From Hyphomicrobiales bacterium (lineage in GTDB: Bacteria; Pseudomonadota; Alphaproteobacteria; Rhizobiales; Rhizobiaceae), in contig UCFC01000009.1 of NCBI GenBank assembly GCA_900471515.1, positions 36,561-100,560 of the forward strand: a stretch of 64,000 bases of DNA. Reading direction: 5' to 3'. Positions 49,480 through 58,409 of this stretch are shown here, one piece after another. The position numbers were made by a program, and so were the translations under genes. Position 1 is the first letter of the stretch, and each line of letters opens with the position of its first letter. The notes beneath the pieces are model-generated. The model was not told the DNA's origin and did no database searches. It saw nothing but the letters and a program-made list of their open reading frames with translations.

Positions 49480-51930
49480 ATGACCGAAAAACTCGTCATC
49501 ATCGGCAATGGCATGGCACCTGGGCGTATGCTGGAGCACCTCTTCGAACAGGCGCCCGGACGCTATAAGGTTACGATCTTCAACGCCGAGCCGCGCGTCA
49601 ACTACGACCGCATCATGCTCTCGCCAGTCCTCTCGGGAGAAAAAGACTACGAGCAGATCATCATCCACGGCGACGGCTGGTACATCAAGCACGGCATCAC
49701 GCTCTACAAGGGCCACAAGATCATCAAGATCGATCGCGCGGCCAAGACGGTCACCTCCGACCATGGCGTCACCGAAAGCTACGACAAGCTGGTGATTGCC
49801 ACCGGCTCCGTGCCGTTCATCATTCCCGTTCCCGGCAAGGACCTGCCCGGCGTCATCACCTATCGCGATCTTGACGACGTGCAGGCCATGCTGCTGGCCG
49901 CCCAGTCGCGGCAAAAGGCCATCGTGATCGGCGGCGGCCTGCTCGGCCTTGAAGCGGCGGCCGGCCTTGCCCAGCGCGGCATGGACGTCACCGTACTGCA
50001 CGTCATGCCGACGCTGATGGAGCGTCAGCTCGATCCCGCCGCCGGCTATCTGCTGCAGAAGGCCGTCGAGGAACGCGGCATCAAGGTCATCTGCAAGGCC
50101 AATACCAAAGCGATCGTCGGCGACGGCAAGGTGGAAGGCGTCGAGCTCGACAATGGCACGATCATTCCGGCCACGCTCGTCGTCATGGCGGTCGGCATTC
50201 GCCCGAACGTCAGTCTCGCCAAGGATGCCGGGCTTGCCGTCAATCGCGGCATCGTCGTCGATGCCGGCATGCAGACCTCCGATGGCGACATCTACTCGCT
50301 CGGCGAATGCGCTGAAGTGGGCGGCATGGTCTATGGCCTCGTCGCGCCGCTCTACGAGATGGCACGCGTGGCCGCCTCCCATCTGGCCGGCGACACGACG
50401 CCCGGCTTCGTACATTCCGACACGCCGACCAAGCTCAAGGTCACCGGCATCGATCTCTATTCGCTGGGTGATTTCGCCGACGGCGACGACCGGCAGGAAA
50501 TCGTGCTGCGCGATGCGACGGCCGGCGTCTATAAGCGCCTTGTGCTGAAGGACAACCGTATCATCGGCACGGTGCTCTATGGCGAAACCGCCGATGGCGC
50601 CTGGTTCAACGACCTGAAGAAAAAAGCCGTCGACATTTCCGACATGCGCGACACGCTGATCTTTGGCCAGGCCTATCAGGGAGGGTCTCCGCTGGACCCT
50701 ATGGCGGCCGTTGCAGCCTTGCCGGATGATGCGGAAATCTGCGGCTGCAACGGCGTCTGCAAGGGCAAGATCACATCGACGATCACAGCCAAGGGACTGA
50801 CGTCGCTTGACGACGTGCGCGCCCATACGAAGGCTTCCGCCTCCTGCGGCTCCTGCACCGGCCTCGTCGAGCAGCTGATGAGCCTGACGCTGGGTGACGC
50901 CTACAATCCGAAGGCCGTACAGCCGATGTGCACCTGCACCGAGCTCGGCCATGACGATGTGCGCCGCCTGATCAAGGCGAAGAAGCTGAAGACCATTCCG
51001 GCCATCATGCAGGAGCTGGAATGGAAGACATCCGGCGGCTGCGCCAAATGTCGCCCGGCACTCAATTACTACCTCGTCTGCGACTGGCCGGACGAATATG
51101 CCGACGACTACCAGTCGCGCTTCATCAACGAGCGCGTTCATGCCAACATCCAGAAGGACGGCACCTATTCCGTCGTGCCGCGCATGTGGGGTGGCGTTAC
51201 AAGTTCGCAGGAACTGCGCGCCATCGCCGATGTGGTCGACAAGTTCGAAATCCCGATGGTCAAGGTGACCGGCGGCCAGCGCATCGACCTGCTCGGCGTC
51301 GAAAAGGAAGACCTGCCGGCCGTCTGGGCCGATCTCGGCAAGGCCGGCTTCGTTTCGGGCCAGGCCTATGCCAAGGGCCTGCGCACGGTGAAGACCTGCG
51401 TAGGCTCCGACTGGTGCCGCTTCGGCACCCAGGACTCCACCGGGCTCGGCATCCGCATCGAGAAATTCATGTGGGGCTCCTGGACGCCTGCCAAGCTGAA
51501 GATGGCCGTTTCCGGATGTCCCCGGAACTGCGCGGAGGCCACCTGCAAGGATATCGGCGTGATCTGCGTGGATTCCGGTTTCGAAATCCACTTCGCGGGC
51601 GCTGCCGGCCTCGACATCAAGGGCACGGAAGTGCTCGGCCTCGTCAAGACGGAGGACGAAGCGCTCGAGCATATCGTGGCGCTGACCCAGATGTACCGCG
51701 AACAGGCCCGCTACCTTGAGCGCATCTACAAATGGGCCAAGCGCATCGGTCTCGACGAGATCCGCCGGCAGATCATGGAGGATCACGACAAGCGTAAGGC
51801 CTATTACGAGCGCTTCGTCTTTTCCCAGAAGTTTGCCCAGGTCGATCCCTGGTCGGAGCGTGTCTCCGGCAAGGACAAGCACGAGTTCCGGCCGATGGCG
51901 ACCATCGGCTTCAATCAGGCAGCGGAGTGA
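49480..51930 (+). CDS. nirB: Assimilatory nitrite reductase NAD(P)H large subunit NirB
   Basis: 816 residues. FAD/NAD domains with LVIIGNGMAPGRMLEHL and VIGGGLLGLEAAAGLAQRGMDV; [2Fe-2S] BFD-like domain with CGCNGVCKGKI and SCGSCTGLVE; a second Cys cluster in MCTCTELG and GGCAKCRPALNYYLVC; siroheme/[4Fe-4S] domain with CVGSDWCRFGTQDS and CPRNCAEATCKDIG. It reduces nitrite to ammonium with NirD and siroheme made by CysG. ATG at 49480, AAGGA nine bases upstream. Confidence 0.92.
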   Translation: MTEKLVIIGNGMAPGRMLEHLFEQAPGRYKVTIFNAEPRVNYDRIMLSPVLSGEKDYEQIIIHGDGWYIKHGITLYKGHKIIKIDRAAKTVTSDHGVTESYDKLVIATGSVPFIIPVPGKDLPGVITYRDLDDVQAMLLAAQSRQKAIVIGGGLLGLEAAAGLAQRGMDVTVLHVMPTLMERQLDPAAGYLLQKAVEERGIKVICKANTKAIVGDGKVEGVELDNGTIIPATLVVMAVGIRPNVSLAKDAGLAVNRGIVVDAGMQTSDGDIYSLGECAEVGGMVYGLVAPLYEMARVAASHLAGDTTPGFVHSDTPTKLKVTGIDLYSLGDFADGDDRQEIVLRDATAGVYKRLVLKDNRIIGTVLYGETADGAWFNDLKKKAVDISDMRDTLIFGQAYQGGSPLDPMAAVAALPDDAEICGCNGVCKGKITSTITAKGLTSLDDVRAHTKASASCGSCTGLVEQLMSLTLGDAYNPKAVQPMCTCTELGHDDVRRLIKAKKLKTIPAIMQELEWKTSGGCAKCRPALNYYLVCDWPDEYADDYQSRFINERVHANIQKDGTYSVVPRMWGGVTSSQELRAIADVVDKFEIPMVKVTGGQRIDLLGVEKEDLPAVWADLGKAGFVSGQAYAKGLRTVKTCVGSDWCRFGTQDSTGLGIRIEKFMWGSWTPAKLKMAVSGCPRNCAEATCKDIGVICVDSGFEIHFAGAAGLDIKGTEVLGLVKTEDEALEHIVALTQMYREQARYLERIYKWAKRIGLDEIRRQIMEDHDKRKAYYERFVFSQKFAQVDPWSERVSGKDKHEFRPMATIGFNQAAE

Positions 51931-51946
51931 GGACGGGTCGGCGCGG

Positions 51947-51979
51947 CCTTCGAAACGGTCGCATGAACCGTTTCGAAGG
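51947..51979. repeat. Intercistronic stem-loop between nirB and nirD
   Basis: CCTTCGAAACGGT (51947-51959) pairs perfectly with ACCGTTTCGAAGG (51967-51979), 13-base stem, 7-base loop, no T-tract. It may protect the long nirB message or attenuate transcription. Confidence 0.6.
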
Positions 51980-52034
51980 ACGAATGCCCGGAGCGCAAGC
52001 GAAGGGCTGGGCCACCCCCAAAGGAAGGACTTAA

Positions 52035-52367
52035 ATGATGAACTGGCACCCGATCGGCGACATCTCGGACATTCCGCTGCGCGGCTCTCGCTGCGTGAAG
52101 ACCCCGCACATGAACATTGCCGTCTTCCGCACGGGCGAGGACGAGGTCTACGCAATCGAAAACCGCTGCCCGCACAAAGGCGGGCCGCTTTCGGAGGGTA
52201 TCGTGCACGGCAATGCCGTCACCTGCCCGCTGCACAATTGGGTGATCTCGCTGGAGACCGGCAAGGCACTCGGCGCCGATGAGGGCGCGGTGCGCACCAT
52301 ACCGCTCAGGAACGAGGGCGGTACACTCTATATCGCGCTCGAAAGCCTGGTTATGGCGGCCGAATGA
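52035..52367 (+). CDS. nirD: Nitrite reductase small subunit NirD
   Basis: 110 residues, Rieske-like fold. The cluster motif is present as CPHKGGPLSEGIVHG and CPLHNW, so both Cys-x-His pairs remain; in some NirD proteins they are lost. It pairs with NirB. The stop overlaps the nitrate reductase ATG by four bases. Confidence 0.9.
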   Translation: MMNWHPIGDISDIPLRGSRCVKTPHMNIAVFRTGEDEVYAIENRCPHKGGPLSEGIVHGNAVTCPLHNWVISLETGKALGADEGAVRTIPLRNEGGTLYIALESLVMAAE

Positions 52368-55021
52368 TGGAACAGGAGGTCAAGACCACCTGTCCCTATT
52401 GCGGCGTCGGCTGCGGCGTCATCGCCCGGGTGGACGAGGCCGGCGCCGTAACCGTGAGGGGCGATCCCGAACATCCGGCCAATTTCGGCCGGCTCTGTTC
52501 CAAGGGTTCGGCGCTTGCCGAAACGCTCGATCTCGACGGGCGTCTGCTCCATCCCGAGATCAACGGCAGACAGGCCGGCTGGGATGAGGCGCTCGATCTC
52601 GTCGCCAGCAGGTTTTCCGAGACCATTGCCGAACACGGCCCCGATGCCGTTGCCTTCTACGTGTCCGGTCAGCTTCTGACCGAGGATTATTACGTCGCCA
52701 ACAAGCTGATGAAAGGCTTCATCGGCTCCGCCAACATCGACACCAATTCGCGCCTCTGCATGTCGTCGTCGGTCGCCGGCCACCGCCGCGCTTTCGGCTC
52801 GGACACGGTGCCCGGTCTCTATGAGGATCTGGAACTTGCCGATCTCGTCATACTGACCGGCTCCAACCTCGCCTGGTGCCATCCTGTCATCTACCAGCGG
52901 CTGGCAGCCGCCAAGGCGGCCCGGCCGGGCCTGAAGGTCGTCGTCATCGATCCGCGCCGGACGATGACCTGCGATATTGCCGATCTTCATCTGGCCATCC
53001 GGCCGGACGGCGACGTGGCGCTGTTCATGGGGCTGCTCGCCCATCTGGCGGCAGGCCCCGCCATCGACCAGAATTATATCGGCGCCCACACGGAGGGTTT
53101 TGGAGCGGCCTTCGCCGCTGCCGCCGCGCTGTCTGTCGACGAGCTGCTTGAGCGCACCGGCCTGCCGGCCATGCAGGTGCGAGAGTTCTTCCGCCTGTTC
53201 GAAACGACCGAGAAGGTCGTCACCTGCTACAGCCAGGGCGTCAACCAGTCCGCTTCCGGCACCGACAAGGTCAACGCCATCATCAATTGCCACCTGGCGA
53301 CAGGGCGCATCGGCCGGCCCGGCATGGGGCCGTTTTCGCTGACGGGCCAGCCCAATGCCATGGGCGGCCGCGAAGTGGGTGGCCTTGCCAATATGCTGGC
53401 CGCCCATATGGCGATCGAAAATGCAGGCGATCGCGACCGCGTGCAGCGCTTCTGGAACGCGCCCGGTATCGCCGCCAAGCCCGGCCTGAAGGCCGTGGAC
53501 CTGTTCCGGGCTGTCGAGGACGGCCGCGTCAAGGCGCTCTGGATCATGGCGACCAATCCTGTCGTTTCGTTGCCGGATGCCCGCCGTGTCGAGGCGGCAA
53601 TTGCCGCCTGCCCCTTCGTGGTCGTGTCCGACATGTTGCGAAAGACCGATACGACACGGCATGCGCATGTGCTGCTGCCATCGCTCGGCTGGGGCGAAAA
53701 GGACGGGACCGTCACCAATTCGGAACGCCGCATATCGCGGCAGCGCCCCTTTCTCGCTCTGCCGGGGGAGACGCGCGCCGACTGGTGGCAGATGGCGGAA
53801 GTCGGCCGCCGGATGGGCTTTGCCGCCTTCGATTACACGTCTCCGGCCGCCATTTTCGCCGAACATGCCGCACTCTCCGCCTTCGAGAATGACGGCAGCC
53901 GCGACTTCGACATCGGTGCCTACGCCGAAACGCAGGCCTCTGCCTATGACGCGCTGAAGCCGTTCCAGTGGCCGCAGCCGTCCGGATCCGAGAAAAGGGA
54001 AACGCGCTTCTTCGCCGAGGGCGGCTTCTTCCATCCCGATCGCAAGGCACGCTTCATCGCCGTCGAAGCGCCGGAAACCGACAGAACGGATTCAGCCTAT
54101 CCGTTCACGCTGAATACGGGCCGCATTCGCGACCAGTGGCACACGATGACGCGCACGGGAAAGAGCGCGCGGCTATCGTCCCACATTGCCGAGCCTTTCG
54201 CCGAAATTCACCCGCGCGACGCGATGGAACTCGGCGTCGCCGATGCCGCCCTCGTGCAGATCGAAAGCGGCTATGGCAAGGCGATCATCCGCGCGCTCGT
54301 GACCGACCGGCAGGCACGCGGCAGCGTTTTTGTGCCGATGCACTGGGGCGACCAGAATGCCGCCGAAGCGCGGATCGGCGCCGTCGTCAAACCCGCGACG
54401 GACGCGGTTTCGGGTCAGCCCGCCTCGAAGAACGTCGCGGTCGCCGTCAGCCGCTATCGCGCCGCCTTCTATGGTTTCGCCGTCAGCATGGCAAAGCCCG
54501 ACGTCCCCGATGCCGATTATTGGGCGCTCGCCAAGGCCGATGGCGGCTGGCGGCTGGAGCTTGCCTTCCGTGACGGCATCGAAGACTGGGTGGCCTGGTG
54601 CCGGAAAAGCTTCGGCATCGCCGACCATATCGAGCCGTTGGGTTACGCCGACCGGCAATCCGGCGACCGGCGTATTGCCTTCTTCGACGGAGAGAAGTTG
54701 CTTGCAGCGCTCTTCCTCGCACGAGAACCGGTTGCCGTGGCGCGCAACTGGGCGGTGTCGCAACTGACAGCCGATCACAGCAATCTGCGCCGCCGCTTTG
54801 CAATCATCGCCGGCCGGCCGGGTGCTGACAGGCCGGATCCGGGTGCAACCGTCTGCTCCTGCTTCAGCGTCGGCGTCAACCAGATTGTCGCCGCCGTCCG
54901 TTCCGGCTGCCGCAGCGTCGAGGCGATCGGCAGCGAACTCAAGGCCGGCACCAATTGCGGCTCCTGCCGCGCCGAGATCAGGGGGATCATCAATGCCTGT
55001 GTTGCAGACGCTGCCGAATGA
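52364..55021 (+). CDS. Assimilatory nitrate reductase catalytic subunit (NasA/NarB type, with C-terminal [2Fe-2S] domain)
   Basis: 885 residues. N-terminal [4Fe-4S] site TTCPYCGVGCGV and CSKGSA, Mo-bisMGD domain with the conserved SRLCMSSSVAGHRRAFGSD (Cys as Mo ligand), SNLAWCHPV, YSQGVNQSASGTDKVNAIINCHLATGRIGRPGMGPFSLTGQPNAMGGREVGG, and C-terminal molydopterin-binding domain. The last ~60 residues are a BFD-like [2Fe-2S] module (CSCFSVG...CRS...GTNCGSCRAEIRGII). Reduces nitrate to nitrite in the cytoplasm; usually named nasA or narB, symbol withheld since nasA is used for the transporter here. Confidence 0.9.
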   Translation: MMEQEVKTTCPYCGVGCGVIARVDEAGAVTVRGDPEHPANFGRLCSKGSALAETLDLDGRLLHPEINGRQAGWDEALDLVASRFSETIAEHGPDAVAFYVSGQLLTEDYYVANKLMKGFIGSANIDTNSRLCMSSSVAGHRRAFGSDTVPGLYEDLELADLVILTGSNLAWCHPVIYQRLAAAKAARPGLKVVVIDPRRTMTCDIADLHLAIRPDGDVALFMGLLAHLAAGPAIDQNYIGAHTEGFGAAFAAAAALSVDELLERTGLPAMQVREFFRLFETTEKVVTCYSQGVNQSASGTDKVNAIINCHLATGRIGRPGMGPFSLTGQPNAMGGREVGGLANMLAAHMAIENAGDRDRVQRFWNAPGIAAKPGLKAVDLFRAVEDGRVKALWIMATNPVVSLPDARRVEAAIAACPFVVVSDMLRKTDTTRHAHVLLPSLGWGEKDGTVTNSERRISRQRPFLALPGETRADWWQMAEVGRRMGFAAFDYTSPAAIFAEHAALSAFENDGSRDFDIGAYAETQASAYDALKPFQWPQPSGSEKRETRFFAEGGFFHPDRKARFIAVEAPETDRTDSAYPFTLNTGRIRDQWHTMTRTGKSARLSSHIAEPFAEIHPRDAMELGVADAALVQIESGYGKAIIRALVTDRQARGSVFVPMHWGDQNAAEARIGAVVKPATDAVSGQPASKNVAVAVSRYRAAFYGFAVSMAKPDVPDADYWALAKADGGWRLELAFRDGIEDWVAWCRKSFGIADHIEPLGYADRQSGDRRIAFFDGEKLLAALFLAREPVAVARNWAVSQLTADHSNLRRRFAIIAGRPGADRPDPGATVCSCFSVGVNQIVAAVRSGCRSVEAIGSELKAGTNCGSCRAEIRGIINACVADAAE

Positions 55022-56468
55022 GATTGCCGAGCGGGCGCCGGCCCGCATGGCGCCGCTTGCCAAGCTGCCGGTCTTCTGGTCGCTGGCAGGCCAACGGGTG
55101 ATCGTCGCCGGGGGCTCCGATGCGTGTGCCTGGAAGGCGGAGCTGCTGGCGGCCTGCGGCGCCAGGGTCGAGATCTACGGCGAGCATCTCTCCGAAGCCT
55201 GCGCGACGCTCGTCGCGCGAGGTTCACCTCATCCGCAAGGCGCGCTCATTCACCGTCCCATGGCGTGGCGCGAGGACATTCTTGCAGGTGCAGCACTTGC
55301 CATAGCCGACTGCGATGACGAGGCCGAAGCTCAGACCTTCTTCGATGCCGCACGGCTGGCCGGCGTTCCCGTCAACGTGATCGACAAGCCCGCGTTCTGC
55401 CAGTTCCAGTTCGGCTCCATCGTCAATCGCTCGCCCGTTGTCGTGTCGATTTCGACGGATGGCGCAGCCCCGATCCTGGCCCAGGCCATTCGCCGCCGCA
55501 TCGAGACGCTGCTGCCGACATCCCTGAAATCCTGGGCGACCCTTGCCCAGTCTCTGCGCGAGGAGATTGCCAATCGCCTGAAGCCCGGTGCGGCCCGCCG
55601 CGCCTTCTGGGAACGTTTTGTCGATCGCGCTTTCGGAGCCGAACCGACGGAGGAAAGCGTCCGCGGCCTGCTTGCCGATGTGCAGCGGTCGGCACCGGCG
55701 CGTGCCCCTGGACGGGTGACGCTTGTCGGCGCCGGTCCGGGCGATGCGGAATACCTGACGCTGAAAGCCGTGCGGGCTCTGCAGGCCGCCGATGTCATCC
55801 TGTTCGACGATCTCGTGTCGGACGAGGTTCTCGAACTTGCCCGACGCGAGGCGAAACGCCTGCTCGTCGGCAAACGCGGCGGGCGCGAGAGCTGCCGGCA
55901 GGAAGACATCAACGCGATGATGCTGACTTTCGCCAAAGCCGGCAAGAACGTCGCGCGCCTGAAATCCGGCGATCCGATGATCTTCGGCCGCGCCGGCGAG
56001 GAGATCGCCTATCTGAAGCAGCACAATATTCCGGTCGAGGTCATCCCCGGCATCACGGCGGCGAGCGCCATGGCCTCACGGCTCGGCATTTCCCTGACCC
56101 ACCGCGATCATGCACAGAGCGTGCAGTTCGTCACCGGACATTCGCGCCATGGCAGCCTGCCTGAGACGATCGACTGGCAGGCGATTGCAGATACGAGAAA
56201 AACGACGATCTTTTACATGGGCGGGCGGACAGCCGGAGAGATCCAGAACAGGCTGATCGAAGCCGGCCTCGATGCAGGAACGCCCGTCGTGATCGTCAGT
56301 TCTGTTGCCAATGCCGACGAACGGCGCTGGGCCGGCAGCCTGGACGGCCTTTCTTCGGCCATGGCGGAAATCGGCCTCGACCGGCCGGTCCTGATCGGTA
56401 TCGGGGAGGTTTTTGCCGCTTGCCGTCTGATGGCTGAAACCGGTCTGCCGCTCGTGGCCCAGGCTTGA
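54993..56468 (+). CDS. cysG: Siroheme synthase CysG (dehydrogenase/ferrochelatase plus uroporphyrinogen methyltransferase)
   Basis: 491 residues. The N-terminal ~215 residues are the precorrin-2 dehydrogenase/ferrochelatase part (GQRVIVAGGSDACAWKAELLAACGARV, AIADCDDE, NVIDKPAFCQFQFGSIVNRSPVVVSISTDG). The rest is uroporphyrinogen-III C-methyltransferase (VTLVGAGPGDAEYLTLKAVRALQAADVILFDDLVS, SGDPMIFGRAGEE, VIPGITAASA). It makes the siroheme NirB needs. GGGGGA precedes the ATG at 54993, within the end of the nitrate reductase gene. Confidence 0.92.
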   Translation: MPVLQTLPNEIAERAPARMAPLAKLPVFWSLAGQRVIVAGGSDACAWKAELLAACGARVEIYGEHLSEACATLVARGSPHPQGALIHRPMAWREDILAGAALAIADCDDEAEAQTFFDAARLAGVPVNVIDKPAFCQFQFGSIVNRSPVVVSISTDGAAPILAQAIRRRIETLLPTSLKSWATLAQSLREEIANRLKPGAARRAFWERFVDRAFGAEPTEESVRGLLADVQRSAPARAPGRVTLVGAGPGDAEYLTLKAVRALQAADVILFDDLVSDEVLELARREAKRLLVGKRGGRESCRQEDINAMMLTFAKAGKNVARLKSGDPMIFGRAGEEIAYLKQHNIPVEVIPGITAASAMASRLGISLTHRDHAQSVQFVTGHSRHGSLPETIDWQAIADTRKTTIFYMGGRTAGEIQNRLIEAGLDAGTPVVIVSSVANADERRWAGSLDGLSSAMAEIGLDRPVLIGIGEVFAACRLMAETGLPLVAQA

Positions 56469-56509
56469 CGAAGCGCCGGAAGGAAGCCTTGCCTTATCTG
56501 TCCTCAGGC

Positions 56510-56998
56510 AGCCGTCAGACCACTTTCCTGCACCGCGTTGAGATAGCGAACCGGCGGCGCGCTGGCCGGCAATGCGGTGGCCAACACGGTCGAAGCGCCT
56601 GAGTTTCTTGATGTCGATGTGGATCATCCCGCCTGGCTTCTCGCGCTCGTAGCGGCGCACCGGCTCGGCCGGTTCGGTATCCTTCAGCCGTGAAAGACCC
56701 GCCCGCCGGAGTACCCGGCTGACCGTCGCCGCCGAACGCCCGTCTGCTGGGCAATGTGCTTGCCCGTCAGCCCTCGGCGGCGCAGCATGGCGGTCTCGCC
56801 GGCAACGGCCGCCGTGATCTGTCGCGGGCTCATCTTCGGTCGGGACGACCGATCCGCCATGCCGGCAGACCCGTCGCGCACAAACCGCTCGACCCAGCGC
56901 GCCGCGACCTTCGCCGTCACGCCGCATGTCCGCGCCGCATCGGCTTTGGAAAGACGGCCTTCAACAACCGCGCGCCATCTCCTATCGAAAGCCCACAA
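56510..56998 (-). pseudogene. IS481-type transposase remnant (N-terminal part, frameshifted and truncated)
   Basis: Reading from 56998, the first frame gives WRAVVEGRLSKADAARTCGVTAKVAARWVERF and DRSSRPKMSPRQI, then GLTGKHIAQQTGV. The next frame continues ATVSRVLRRAGLSRLKD, EPAEPVRRYEREKPGGMIHIDIKKL and RFDRVGHRIAG. That is the N-terminal HTH and start of the DDE domain of IS481 transposases. A one-base loss near 56735 breaks the frame, and homology stops near 56560, so the DDE catalytic part is missing. No terminal repeats were found. Confidence 0.8.
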
Positions 56999-57008
56999 CT
57001 AGCCAACC

Positions 57009-57041
57009 AAGGCCGGTCCGGCTTTCCACCGGACCGGCCTT
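57009..57041 (-). terminator. Hairpin terminator for the MFS gene
   Basis: AAGGCCGGTCCGG (57009-57021) pairs perfectly with CCGGACCGGCCTT (57029-57041), 13-base stem. In the minus-strand direction TTGGTTGG follows. It lies 58 bases after the MFS stop. Confidence 0.6.
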
Positions 57042-57098
57042 GTACGTCCTCAATATGCCCGCCCTCCCAGAAAATCCTTTGCTGGTGCCTGCGTCCGT

Positions 57099-58304
57099 CT
57101 AGGATGCCGCCGCGACGGTCCTTCGGCTGAGGAGCCCGATCACCAGGGCACCACAAAGCGCAGCAATAGCTGCAAAGCCAAACACTCCTGCCAGGCCCTG
57201 CGCCTCGACGATAAGGCCGCCGATGGCCGCCCCACTCGAAATGGCGACCTGGAAAGTGGTCAACATCAACGCGCCGGCGCTTTCCGCTTCGTCGGATGCG
57301 GCTTGGGTGACGAAACTTTGCACGCTCACCGGCAGAGCTCCGAAGGCAAACCCCCACAAAGCAGTCGCAGCGAACGCAACGCTTGCAAGGCCCCCGGCAA
57401 CTGCCAAGGTAATGGTGGTTGCTGCAATCCCGGTTGCTGCGATGACGATGGACAAGGTCGTGCTGCGTTCAGAGACAAAGCCTCCGAACAGGTTGCCGAG
57501 AAAACCGCCTATTCCGAAGGCCAGCAGAACCGCAGAAATCCCCTCGACTCCGAAATGCGGCACGGTTTCGAGGAAGGGTCGAATGAAAGTGAAACCGGCG
57601 AAATGACCGGCGACCACCAGCAGGACGGTCAAAAGGCCCAGCCTGATCACGGGGCGGCGCAACACCGCGGCCATCGTCCCCAATCCGGCGGCACCTGCCG
57701 ACGGCATCGCGGGCAGCGTCAGAATCTGGGCGACAAGGGCAATGCCGCCGACTGCAGCCGCGATGAGAAATGCAAAACGCCAGCCATAGGCTTCTCCGAC
57801 CCACGCGCCGACGGGAGCCGCGCAAACCGTGGCCACGGATACGCCGGTCATGATGATAGCCATCGCCCGCGGCATCAGCCGCTCGGGAACCAGCCGCATG
57901 GCGAGCGCCAGCGACATGGCCCAGAAGCCGCCGAGCGCTATTCCGAGTAAGCCTCGGGCAACAAGGAGCATGGTGAGCCCACCGGCGAATGCTGCAAGGA
58001 GACTGGAAACAATAAGCAGGGCCGTCAAACCGAACAACGTGAGACGGCGGTCAAGTCGGCTGGTGCCGATGACGACGGCAGGTCCTGCGATAGCACCGAT
58101 AACGGCCGTCATCGTTACCGACTGTCCGGCCGCACCGATGCTGACGTGGAGGTCCTCAGAAATCGGTGTGAGCAGGCTGGCGGGAAGAAATTCTGCCGTC
58201 ACCAGACCGAAGACGCCGAGCGAGAGCGATACCACCCCTGCCCAGGCGGGTTCGGTCTCCTTGCGGTTCATATGGAAGCCATTGGTTTCGGGACTGATAT
58301 TCAT
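57099..58304 (-). CDS. MFS transporter, DHA1/AraJ-NepI-like efflux family
   Basis: 401 residues, 12 membrane segments. Motifs: GVFGLVTAEFLPASLLTPISEDLHVSIGAAGQSVTMTAV (helix 1-2), GTSRLDRRLTLFGLTAL (motif A-like), ARGLLGIALGGFWAMSLALAMRLVP and ALPVSVQSFVTQAA near the end. The DHA1 purine/sugar/drug efflux subgroup is indicated; substrate unknown. Divergent from an araC-type regulator. Confidence 0.85.
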   Translation of the reverse strand: MNISPETNGFHMNRKETEPAWAGVVSLSLGVFGLVTAEFLPASLLTPISEDLHVSIGAAGQSVTMTAVIGAIAGPAVVIGTSRLDRRLTLFGLTALLIVSSLLAAFAGGLTMLLVARGLLGIALGGFWAMSLALAMRLVPERLMPRAMAIIMTGVSVATVCAAPVGAWVGEAYGWRFAFLIAAAVGGIALVAQILTLPAMPSAGAAGLGTMAAVLRRPVIRLGLLTVLLVVAGHFAGFTFIRPFLETVPHFGVEGISAVLLAFGIGGFLGNLFGGFVSERSTTLSIVIAATGIAATTITLAVAGGLASVAFAATALWGFAFGALPVSVQSFVTQAASDEAESAGALMLTTFQVAISSGAAIGGLIVEAQGLAGVFGFAAIAALCGALVIGLLSRRTVAAAS

Positions 58305-58409
58305 ATGCCATCTCCAAATGTTGTAATGAAAGGCTAGACGGCTCTTGCCGGTGTTTCTATGCTAGAAAATCTATAAGACATGACTATTCGTCCAAATGGC
58401 GAGAGAACG

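Noticed and set aside
49237..52155. 972-codon open frame antisense to nirB and narK
   Set aside because: High-GC codon usage keeps the opposite frame open. The plus-strand genes have full catalytic motifs while the antisense protein is low-complexity with no recognisable domain.
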